From the NCBI GenBank assembly GCA_035279785.1, contig DATEHC010000159.1:1-23962 (forward strand): a stretch of 23,962 nt of DNA, in the 5' to 3' direction. The position numbers and the translations under genes are program-made. The notes beneath the pieces are model-generated. The model did no database searches. It was not told where the DNA came from and worked only from the letters and a program-made list of their open reading frames with translations. This stretch comes from 40CM-4-65-16 sp035279785. GTDB lineage: Bacteria > Chloroflexota > Dormibacteria > Dormibacterales > Dormibacteraceae. Of the stretch, positions 7,383 through 14,988 are shown piece after piece (position 1 is the stretch's first letter; each line of letters starts with the position of its first letter).

Positions 7383-9338
7383 TTAGTCCTTCTCCTCCTC
7401 GCCCACGCTGAGGGTGTTCACGGAGGTCCCCCAGTTGGCGGCACGCTGCCGTGTGCCACCGCAGGTGTGGTCGAGCTTGCTGTTGTCGATGTTGCCCTGG
7501 GTGAATTCCGCCAGGGAGCAGTTCGGAAACTGGATGTATTCGGAGGAGAACACGAAGCGGTCGCCGACAGCGACCGCGGCCGAGTAGTCACCCCAGCGTG
7601 GCCGGTAGGGCACCCCGAACTGGTTGCAGAGCCCGCCGGGCTGGGCGTTGCGGCACTCGTACTCGCTGAATCCGTCCTGCGGCGACTGGCCGAGCGCCGC
7701 AATCTTCACCTTGCCCGCGCCTTCTCGGTCGAGCAGGGCGTAAGCGCTGGTCGGAAAGTAGCTCTGGCCGACCAGGGTGAAGTTGATGAGACCCTGGCCT
7801 TCGGCGGTAACGGCTATCGACGGGAAGAGGAGGCTGTTGCCGCGCGCAGTCAGGTAGTCCTGCAGCTCAATGGAGGACCCGCCCAGGCCGGATGAGGTGA
7901 GCCGCGGCTTCACTGCGAAGTAGGCGATCGCGGTCCGGTTGTCGGACAGGGCGGTGGTGAGTCCTCCCCAAACGAGACCGTCAGCGAAAACGGCGGACCC
8001 GAACTGGTCGTCGTTCGGCTGGATCGCACCCTCCGCCTGAGGCGTCTTGGTTCCCCCGATCAGCGCGCATGACCCAGGCACGTCGCAGCTGTAGCGGCCG
8101 GACTGGCCGAGCGGGATTGGTCCGTCCTTCTGCGCCACGAGATGCGACGGAAAGACGTAACTCTCGCTGTTCATGACTTTGTGGAAGAGGTGAAGGTTCG
8201 GCGTCGAGCTGCTGATGCTGCTGGTTCCTGTCATGGCCCACACCGCGATCCGGTGGTCCTGGACGTTGGCGAAGTCGAGCGCGCTCAAGAAGTACTCGGT
8301 GCCACCGAAGCGCGTGTCGTAGGTCGGCGAGGTCGCCGGACGAATCGTCGCCCAGCAGTAGAGACCCTCTTGCGGACCTAGACAGCTCGTGGTGCTGTTC
8401 CACTCAGGGGTGGGGACGGTCAGGCCGACGAAATCTGCGACGACGTTGGCCGTCGAAGCGCCCGCCGCCAGGGCCCGCTTGTCGATGGTGTAGATCACCG
8501 CACCGTTGAACTCGTTGTTGAAGATCCCGAATTCGTTGGTGTCGATGAACAGCGCGTGAGAGTCGACCCCCATCGTGGGCTGGTCACCGAGGCAGCCTCC
8601 AGGGGTCGTGCTCGTGGGTGCGCAGCCGGGATTGGCGTGGTCGGTGTTGTCGAGGGTGTAGAGATTGAAGCTGCCGAGGGGGTTGGAGCTGGTGCTGGCG
8701 GCGACCTGGAACTTGGACGTGCCGTTCACCAGGTCGACCACGAGCTGGCTCAGGAACCACCTGTGGGTGCCGGCGTCCCAGACGCATCGCGGGTCACCCT
8801 GGATAAGGCTGCCGTTGGCCGGCTCGTTGAAGAACGTCTCCAGCACGATCGGGCCCGAGACGGCATTGAGCCTGGCGTCGAAAACCTTGATGTTGAGGTT
8901 GGTCATCTCGACGGTGAAGTCGCTGTTGGCGCACAGGCCCTGGTCAGGCGGCTCGACGGCGAATCCGTGTGTGACCAGCAGGTCGTGCGCGTTGAGCCCC
9001 TTGACCGAGCGTGCCGCGCCTTCGGAAGAGTCGCCGCTTTCGTTCGCCGACGAGCTGGCGGGAGCGGTGGCGGCATTGCGTGCGAACTCGGACGGCGCGG
9101 CCTGGCCCAGGCTCGCGGCCGCTCGGATCACGGCCGGATCGTCGGTCAGCGCGAGCCCATTGCCGTCGCTCAGGGTGGTCGGACCGGCGGCAGGCGTCGC
9201 CTGGCCGACCAGCACCGCGGAAGAAAGAACCTGGCTCGGCGCCGCCGCAGTCGTCACTGCCGCGTACGCCGGCGGCGCGCTGACGATTCCTACGAGGACG
9301 CTCGCCATGCCGAACAACAACAAGATGCGTCTACGCAA
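7383..9338 (-). CDS. Secreted protein of unknown family, propeller-like
   Basis: The 651-aa protein starts at TTG 9338, chosen because AGGAGG lies 5 nt upstream; the first in-frame ATG is at residue 11. A clear Sec signal peptide (MRRRILLLFG, hydrophobic core, cleavage after APPAYA near residue 26) predicts export. A low-complexity Ala/Ser linker runs to about residue 110. The remaining 540 residues contain repeated hydrophobic beta-like segments with Asp-Pro/Trp turns (DPRCVWDAGTHRWFL, GDQPTMGVDSHALFIDTNEFG, NGAVIYTIDKRAL) and several Cys (about residues 136, 185, 239, 249), as in extracellular disulfide-bonded propellers. I cannot name the family or see catalytic residues. It shares the 44-bp upstream element with the 1333-aa secreted protein, so the two are probably co-regulated. 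Confidence 0.85.
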   Translation of the reverse strand: MRRRILLLFGMASVLVGIVSAPPAYAAVTTAAAPSQVLSSAVLVGQATPAAGPTTLSDGNGLALTDDPAVIRAAASLGQAAPSEFARNAATAPASSSANESGDSSEGAARSVKGLNAHDLLVTHGFAVEPPDQGLCANSDFTVEMTNLNIKVFDARLNAVSGPIVLETFFNEPANGSLIQGDPRCVWDAGTHRWFLSQLVVDLVNGTSKFQVAASTSSNPLGSFNLYTLDNTDHANPGCAPTSTTPGGCLGDQPTMGVDSHALFIDTNEFGIFNNEFNGAVIYTIDKRALAAGASTANVVADFVGLTVPTPEWNSTTSCLGPQEGLYCWATIRPATSPTYDTRFGGTEYFLSALDFANVQDHRIAVWAMTGTSSISSSTPNLHLFHKVMNSESYVFPSHLVAQKDGPIPLGQSGRYSCDVPGSCALIGGTKTPQAEGAIQPNDDQFGSAVFADGLVWGGLTTALSDNRTAIAYFAVKPRLTSSGLGGSSIELQDYLTARGNSLLFPSIAVTAEGQGLINFTLVGQSYFPTSAYALLDREGAGKVKIAALGQSPQDGFSEYECRNAQPGGLCNQFGVPYRPRWGDYSAAVAVGDRFVFSSEYIQFPNCSLAEFTQGNIDNSKLDHTCGGTRQRAANWGTSVNTLSVGEEEKD

Positions 9339-9501
9339 ATCCGCCTCCTAATCCACCCGGGCCGACGGCGACATCTTCAGCGGCCGCGCGGACAGTCGGC
9401 GGATTACCAGGTGACCCAAAGCTGAGCGCTGCACCCTTCCCCTAACTTCTCCAGCGGCGACCTACACTGCCCGTGTCCACGGGCTACCCCAAAGGGGCGA
9501 T

Positions 9502-9545
9502 TACTCTGACCCACGCCCGTCCGCGAAGTCAAGGGACATATTGCC
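9502..9545 (-). promoter_or_regulatory. Shared 44-bp upstream element, copy B (candidate promoter/operator)
   Basis: This is the partner of copy A. On the minus strand it reads ATGTCCCTTGACTTCG, with TTGACT at 9532-9527 and CAGAGT/AGTAAT 18 nt on. It lies 164 bp upstream of the TTG at 9338, against 155 bp for copy A and its gene. The 236-bp gap 9339-9574 holds this element, a leader of about 150 nt and, at its right edge, the start region of the divergent debranching-type gene. Confidence 0.55.
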
Positions 9546-9574
9546 TGGCCCCCCGGTAACGTAGCTCTTGATCC

Positions 9575-11848
9575 ATGTCACAGCGCGACCGCGTCGCGCG
9601 GGCCCGCACCGCGCGATCCACCGCACCGGCTCGATTGCTCGCGAACAGCCAGGCGCACATGGCGCCGTGGCGGACGTTGATCACTGCCGTGCACCCGCAT
9701 CCGTCGGTGAAGATCAATCACGGCGCGACGTTTCTGGTCACCGATCAGCACGGCAACGTGCCACCGTCCGCGTCCGGCGACTACGGCCTGTACTCCGCGG
9801 ACACGCGGTTCATCTCCCGGCACGAGTTGCGACTGAATGGCAAGGCGCCCGACTCGGTCGCATCGGTGCGCCTGTCGTTCCGGCACGCGCGCTGGCACAT
9901 GATCGCCGACAACATCCTCGGCGCCGACGGCGACATGCGCGAGGCGCGCGTCGCGGTCACGGTCGACCGGCTCATCAGCCTTCAGCAGATGCATGAGGAC
10001 CTCTCCCTGCACACCTATGCGCGCACGCCGGTGACGGTGCTGCTCGAGGTCGCGTTGGAGAGCGACTTCGCCGACCTCTTCGAGGTGCGCTACAAGTCCT
10101 GGCAGCGACGCGCCGACCTCAACACCTGGTGGGTCGGCCCGAACAGCCTGGAGTCGCGCTACCAGAACAAGGACTTCGTGCGTCGGTGCCTCGTGCGCAC
10201 GCCGGCGCATGCGGCCGGCATCACGTACGCCAACGGCGCCTTGCGCATACCGGTCGATCTCGAACCGGGACAGGAGTGGCGATTGTGTCTGCAGTACGAC
10301 CTTCTGACCTCGGACGACGCGATGCCGGCGCTCGAAGAACGATGCGCTTTCGACCAGAGCGGAGTCGAGTCGCCCACTGATTCAATCGGACAGGCGCGCG
10401 GCTGGCAGCTCTCCGTGTCGCAGATCACACCCGCGGACGTGCGCCTGCAGTTCGCCTACGAGCGCGCGATCGAAGACTTCGCCGCGCTGCGCCTGCACGA
10501 GCAGGAGATGAGCGGCGACCGATGGATGCCCGCGGCGGGTCTGCCGTGGTTCATGGCACTGTTCGGCCGCGACTCCCTGATCGCCTCGATCCAGGCGATG
10601 GTCGCGCAACCCTCGGTCGCGCTCGGCACGCTGGAGAACCTCGCGCGCTGGCAGTCCGATGTGGACGATCCCGAGCGTGACGCCGAGCCTGGCAAGATCC
10701 CGCACGAGCTCCGCGTCGGCGAGTGGGCGCACTTCGGCATCGTTCCGCACCGGCCCTACTACGGAACCGCTGACGCCACACCTCTATATCTGTTGCTGCT
10801 GGCGGAGAACTACCGCTGGTCCGGGGATGCGAAGGCACTGCAGCCGTTTCAGGCGGTGGCCGAGCGGTGCCTCGATTGGATCGACCGCTACGGCGACCGC
10901 GACGGCGATGGCTTTCAGGAATACGCGCCCCGGACGCCGCACGGTTACCGCAACCAGGGTTGGCGGGACGCGCACGACGGCGTGCTCGACGAAGCCGGCG
11001 CGTTTCCGGAGCTGCCCATCGGCACGTCGGAGATGCAGGCTTACGTCTACGGGGCGAAGAGCCGCATCGCGCCGCTGTTCGAGGCGTGGGGCGACCGCGC
11101 CCGCGCCGCGACGCTGCGCAGCGAGGCGGCCGACCTCAGGCGCCGCTTCATCGAGAAGTTCTGGATCGACGACGAGCTCGCCTTCCTCATCGACGGCCGC
11201 AAGCGGTCGGTGCGGACTGTGGTCTCGAACGCGGGCCACTGCCTGTGGATGGGCATTCTCGACGAGCAGCGCGGGCGCCTCGCGGGCCGCCGCCTCATGG
11301 CGCCCGACATGTTCACCGGGTGGGGTCTGCGCGTGCTGTCCGACCACCATCCGTCTTACGACCCGCACTCGTACCAGCGAGGCTCGGTCTGGCCGCACGA
11401 CAGCGTCATCGCGGCCGCCGGGCTTCGCCGCTATGGGCTGATCGAGGAGGCGTGGACGATCCTCGACGGGCTTCTCGCCGCGGTGATGTGCTTCGAGGAC
11501 ATCCAGATGCCCGAGCTGTTCGCGGGGCTTCCCAAGAACGAGTTCGCGGTGCCGGTGCCCTACCGGATGGCCAACGTCCCCCAGGCGTGGGCCGCCGGCT
11601 CTGTCGTGCACATGGTGCGCGTGCTGCTGGGCCTCGAGCCGGACATGCCCGCCGGGAAACTGTATGTCGACCCCGCGCTGCCCGCCTGGTGCTCTCGACT
11701 CGAGCTTCGCGACCTGCGCCTCGGGCCGCACACGGTGAGCCTCATGGTCGAGCGATCGAAGGACGGCGAGCACTCTGTCGAGGTCGATGCGAAGGGCCTC
11801 GAGGTGACGCGCGGAACGCCGCCGTGGCTTGAGCTTGCGGTCGACTGA
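9575..11848 (+). CDS. Glycogen-debranching-type glycosidase (GDE N-terminal domain + MGH1-like (alpha/alpha)6 domain), paralog 1
   Basis: The 757-aa protein has a GDE N-terminal bis-type beta domain (about residues 45-260; INHGATFLVTDQHGN, GLYSADTRFISRHEL). An (alpha/alpha)6-barrel catalytic region follows (about 290-740) with GLPWFMALFGRDSLIAS, DRDGDGFQEYAPRTP, QGWRDAHDGV, YQRGSVWPHDS and PELFAGL. In this superfamily (COG3408) the acidic residues in DGDG-x-x-E and the QGWxD segment form the hydrolytic site. Expected role: cytoplasmic hydrolysis of an alpha-glucosidic bond, for example a glycogen branch stub or a small glucoside. The GH13 transferase half of eukaryotic debranchers is absent, so a complete debranching activity should not be assumed. 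There is no Shine-Dalgarno at the ATG; an internal ATG at 9659 (codon 29) is an alternative, because the first 28 residues are Arg/Ala-rich and outside the domain. A GT4 gene follows 69 bp downstream. Confidence 0.87.
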   Translation: MSQRDRVARARTARSTAPARLLANSQAHMAPWRTLITAVHPHPSVKINHGATFLVTDQHGNVPPSASGDYGLYSADTRFISRHELRLNGKAPDSVASVRLSFRHARWHMIADNILGADGDMREARVAVTVDRLISLQQMHEDLSLHTYARTPVTVLLEVALESDFADLFEVRYKSWQRRADLNTWWVGPNSLESRYQNKDFVRRCLVRTPAHAAGITYANGALRIPVDLEPGQEWRLCLQYDLLTSDDAMPALEERCAFDQSGVESPTDSIGQARGWQLSVSQITPADVRLQFAYERAIEDFAALRLHEQEMSGDRWMPAAGLPWFMALFGRDSLIASIQAMVAQPSVALGTLENLARWQSDVDDPERDAEPGKIPHELRVGEWAHFGIVPHRPYYGTADATPLYLLLLAENYRWSGDAKALQPFQAVAERCLDWIDRYGDRDGDGFQEYAPRTPHGYRNQGWRDAHDGVLDEAGAFPELPIGTSEMQAYVYGAKSRIAPLFEAWGDRARAATLRSEAADLRRRFIEKFWIDDELAFLIDGRKRSVRTVVSNAGHCLWMGILDEQRGRLAGRRLMAPDMFTGWGLRVLSDHHPSYDPHSYQRGSVWPHDSVIAAAGLRRYGLIEEAWTILDGLLAAVMCFEDIQMPELFAGLPKNEFAVPVPYRMANVPQAWAAGSVVHMVRVLLGLEPDMPAGKLYVDPALPAWCSRLELRDLRLGPHTVSLMVERSKDGEHSVEVDAKGLEVTRGTPPWLELAVD

Positions 11849-11917
11849 CGCCCTGTAAGTAGAACTCGCGCGCGGGGCGTTCCTGCCGGACTGGGCCTCC
11901 GGCGGAGTTGTACCTGT

Positions 11918-12976
11918 GTGAGACCTCGCCGCATCGCCATGATCGTCAGCCCGTGGTTTCCGGTTCCGCCCGAGGGCTACGGGGGCATCGAGCTGATGGC
12001 CTACAACCTGGCCAGCGAGCTCGTGCGCAGGGGCCACGACGTGACGATCATCGGGCGGCAGGGCTCGCGCGGCTCCTTCGAGGCGGTCGCGCTCGCGCCG
12101 GAAAGCTGGACCAGCGACCTGGGCACACGCGACCAGATGGTCCGTCATGCCCTTTTCCTCTTCCGCGCGTACGAGCTGGTGAAGAAGCGCGCCTTCGACG
12201 TGATCCACGACCATTCCGGGCCGCCCCACATTCTTGTGCCAGCGCTCTGCGGTCCCCAGGCTCCGGTCGTCGCGACCCTGCACGGTGATCTGACCGAGGC
12301 CGAGGGCGACTTTCTCGCCGCCATCGCCCACAGGGTCCATCTGGTCGCGATCAGCCGCACCCAGCAGGCGATGGTCGCCGGCGTGGAGTGGCGCGGCGTG
12401 GTGCACAACGCGATCGACCCGGAGCAGTACACGCCGGTGACCCGCGCGGAAGAGAAGGAGGACTACGTCGTCGACCTGGCACGGATCACGCCGGACAAGG
12501 GCCAGCACCTTGCGATCGAGCTCGCCAAGCGCCTCAACGTGAAGCTCGTGCTTGCCGGAAAGGTGGACAAGGACTCACAGCGCTATTTCGACGAGCAGAT
12601 CAAGCCGCACCTCAACGGGCAGGTGACGTGGCGGGAGAACGTCGAAGGGAAGGAAAAGTCCGAGCTGCTGGCGCGAGCCAAGGCGTTTGTGTTTCCCATC
12701 CAGTGGGAGGAACCGTTCGGCATGGCGATGGTCGAGGCGATGATGAGCGGCACTCCCGTGCTGGCGATGGCGAATGGAGCGGCGCCCGAGATAGTCGAGC
12801 CGGGAGTGACCGGCTTCCTGGCCGAAGACGTCGACGGGCTGGTCGATGCTTATCAGAGGATCGGCGAGATCGACCTGCAACGCTGCGTGGAGGAGGCGAC
12901 GAAGCGCTTCGGTCCGGGGCAGATGGCTGCGGGATACGAGACCGTCTACGAGCGCGCCATCGAACAGAGGAGCTAA
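11918..12976 (+). CDS. GT4-family glycosyltransferase
   Basis: The 352-aa GT-B enzyme starts at GTG, with GGCGGAG 8 nt upstream. The N-terminal Rossmann domain has the acceptor-side glycine loop (PEGYGGIELMAYNLASELVRRGHDVTIIG). The C-terminal donor domain carries ARITPDKG and the GT4 E-x7-E motif (EEPFGMAMVEAMMSG, about residues 268-282), which binds the nucleotide sugar and phosphate. Transfer is expected to be retaining, in the cytoplasm. The donor and acceptor cannot be read from sequence. It is flanked by two debranching-type glycosidases, one upstream in the same direction and one converging with a 10-bp gap. This suggests it makes or extends a glucoside that those hydrolases process, for example glycogen-like polymer or a compatible-solute glucoside. 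A trehalose-synthase-like TreT role is also conceivable, but I see no diagnostic motif. Confidence 0.85.
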   Translation: MRPRRIAMIVSPWFPVPPEGYGGIELMAYNLASELVRRGHDVTIIGRQGSRGSFEAVALAPESWTSDLGTRDQMVRHALFLFRAYELVKKRAFDVIHDHSGPPHILVPALCGPQAPVVATLHGDLTEAEGDFLAAIAHRVHLVAISRTQQAMVAGVEWRGVVHNAIDPEQYTPVTRAEEKEDYVVDLARITPDKGQHLAIELAKRLNVKLVLAGKVDKDSQRYFDEQIKPHLNGQVTWRENVEGKEKSELLARAKAFVFPIQWEEPFGMAMVEAMMSGTPVLAMANGAAPEIVEPGVTGFLAEDVDGLVDAYQRIGEIDLQRCVEEATKRFGPGQMAAGYETVYERAIEQRS

Positions 12977-12986
12977 GCCGAGCCGA

Positions 12987-14960
12987 TCAGTTGATCCTGA
13001 CGCCGCCCTGAACGCGTGGTGACTTGAGCTCGGTTCCGTCCACCACGAAGTCGACACGCTGACCGGCGAAGTGGAGGCCGGTCACCTCGATCCGGCTCCA
13101 CAGCTCGGTCTTGACCGGCGAGACGCGGAGTGACTTGCGGCGCGGGTCGGCCTCGAGGCCGAGGATCGAAGCAACGCACGTGAACATCGCGGCCGCCGAC
13201 CACAGCTGCGGCGTGCATGTGTTCCAGTACTCCTTGGGTGAGCCTCCAGGCTCGCGCACGTCGCCGCAGAAGAGCTCGGGCGGACGGTGCATCGGAAAAC
13301 CGATCGACGCCTCGATGAGGGCGCGCGCCAATCGCTCCGACTCGGCGGCGTACCCGTACTGCCGAAGGCCGGCCACCGCGAGCGCGGTGTCGAACGGCCA
13401 CACGGAGCCGTTGTGGTAGCTGCATGCGTCGTAGTTGACGGCGCGCTCGGACAGCGTCCGGATGCCCCACCCTGAGAACAGATCGGGGGCCATCAGGCGC
13501 TGCGCGACCTGTGCGGCTTTCGGCCGGTCGATGATACGCATCCACAGGCAGTGGCCGGGATTCGACGAGACTGCCCTCACCTGTCGCTTCGTGCCGTCCA
13601 GCGCCTGCGCGAAGAACTTCTCCTTCGGCATCCAGAAGTCGCGGTTGAAGCGCCATTTGAGGCCGGCCGCCTGCTCCTTGAGCGCCGGCCTTCGACGTGA
13701 CATGCCGACCAGGCCACGGTGCAGGTAGGCCTGCACTTCGCACAGCGCCACGGGTCGCAGCACGTCCGTCCCGTCCACGTTGGTGAGCGAGTCGGCGGAA
13801 TCCTTCCAGCCGGCGTTGCGGTAGCGGATGCCGCGGTCCTCGATGTAGCCGTCGCCGTCGACGTCGCCGTAGCGCTTGCACCACTCGAGCGCAGCCTCCG
13901 CCGCGGGCCACAGCTCGTCGGCGAGCCTGTGGTCGTGCGTCCAGGATTCGGTCTCGGTGAGGGCGCATAGAAAGAGGGCCGTCGCATCGACCGTCGTGTA
14001 GAGGATGTGCGGCCACAACCCGCGCTTCACCGCCTCGCCGTTGCGGACCTCGTGGAGGATCTTCCCCGGCTCTTCCTGGCTGTTGGCGTCGACGCGCTTG
14101 CCCTGATGCGCCGCCTGGTAGCGAAGGACGCCGCGCGCGATGTCGGGATTGACGTGCAGCAGGAGGATCGAGCTGATCAGCGTGTCGCGTCCGAACGGCA
14201 CCGCATACCAGGGCAGCCCGCCGGTGGGGTAGAGCCCCGTGTCGTAGCGGTTCATCAGCATCCGGATGTCCGCCGTCGCCTGCGCGAGAAGCGCGTTGAG
14301 CGCGGGGTTGTCGGTCACCACCGACATGCAATCGGCGGCCCAGCGCTGGTAGAGGTCGCGCGATTCCTCGAGCCCGGCGACGAAGTCGACAACGGGCTCG
14401 TCGTTGTCGGGAACGACGTCGACACGGACTGAGAAATCGTCGCCTGGGCCGAGGCGCAGCTGATGGACGAGGCCCTCTGGGAAAGCGATCACGCGCGCGC
14501 GCCCGGCGGGCGACTCGAACCGCACGCCCTCGACCGTCTTCACCGCAGGCGCCGCGGTGGGCTGGGAGAGCTGCGGCACCGCGCCGCGGATGCCCAGCAT
14601 GGCCGCGAAGTCCGCCTCCACGCTCACCTCCAGGACCGCGTCGACGGTCGCGGCGGACGTGTTGGTGACGGTGATCCGCTCGTGCAGGCCGCCCTCGACG
14701 AACCGCGTCCGCGTGACCTGCAGCGGGCCGGCCTCGGCGTCGAAGGTGGCCACGGCGTCGTCAGTCCGCAGGCCGTTCCCGGTCGCCTCGATGCCGTCGA
14801 TCAGGACCCGAAAGGCCGACAGGATCCGGGTGTCGCCATCCCACAGCCCGTCGCCGACGAACTCGCTGGGGCGCATCGATCCGTCGCGGGCGGACACGGC
14901 GAAGAAGCGGTCGCGCTTGAGCATCACGCGCTCGGATATGAGCTGCCCCGCCGAGATCAA
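12987..14960 (-). CDS. Glycogen-debranching-type glycosidase, paralog 2
   Basis: The 657-aa protein has the same domain order as the gene at 9575: GDE N-terminal domain (about residues 13-220; LKRDRFFAVSARDG, GLWDGDTRILSAFRV), then an (alpha/alpha)6 catalytic region with GLPWYAVPFGRDTLISS, DVDGDGYIEDRG, AGWKDSADSL, YHNGSVWPFDT and PELFCGD. It is 100 residues shorter and clearly diverged, so this is an old duplication and substrate differences are likely. The start is uncertain: TTG at 14960 gives the longest form without a good Shine-Dalgarno, and an ATG at codon 13 begins right at the conserved domain. It lies 28 bp downstream of the GAF-dehydrogenase gene, so it is probably the third gene of that operon. 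It converges with the GT4 gene. Confidence 0.86.
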   Translation of the reverse strand: MISAGQLISERVMLKRDRFFAVSARDGSMRPSEFVGDGLWDGDTRILSAFRVLIDGIEATGNGLRTDDAVATFDAEAGPLQVTRTRFVEGGLHERITVTNTSAATVDAVLEVSVEADFAAMLGIRGAVPQLSQPTAAPAVKTVEGVRFESPAGRARVIAFPEGLVHQLRLGPGDDFSVRVDVVPDNDEPVVDFVAGLEESRDLYQRWAADCMSVVTDNPALNALLAQATADIRMLMNRYDTGLYPTGGLPWYAVPFGRDTLISSILLLHVNPDIARGVLRYQAAHQGKRVDANSQEEPGKILHEVRNGEAVKRGLWPHILYTTVDATALFLCALTETESWTHDHRLADELWPAAEAALEWCKRYGDVDGDGYIEDRGIRYRNAGWKDSADSLTNVDGTDVLRPVALCEVQAYLHRGLVGMSRRRPALKEQAAGLKWRFNRDFWMPKEKFFAQALDGTKRQVRAVSSNPGHCLWMRIIDRPKAAQVAQRLMAPDLFSGWGIRTLSERAVNYDACSYHNGSVWPFDTALAVAGLRQYGYAAESERLARALIEASIGFPMHRPPELFCGDVREPGGSPKEYWNTCTPQLWSAAAMFTCVASILGLEADPRRKSLRVSPVKTELWSRIEVTGLHFAGQRVDFVVDGTELKSPRVQGGVRIN

Positions 14961-14988
14961 GTCGGCCGGTAGTGTGAGTTACCGGACC

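Noticed and set aside
11848..11880. Inverted repeat ACGCCC...GGGCGT between the first debranching-type gene and GT4
   Set aside because: The arms are only 6 bp with a 21-nt loop and no T tract, which is too weak to call a terminator.
10784..12508. A 574-codon open frame on the minus strand, opposite the debranching-type and GT4 genes
   Set aside because: It runs across two real genes and their intergenic gap and has no motif or ribosome site.
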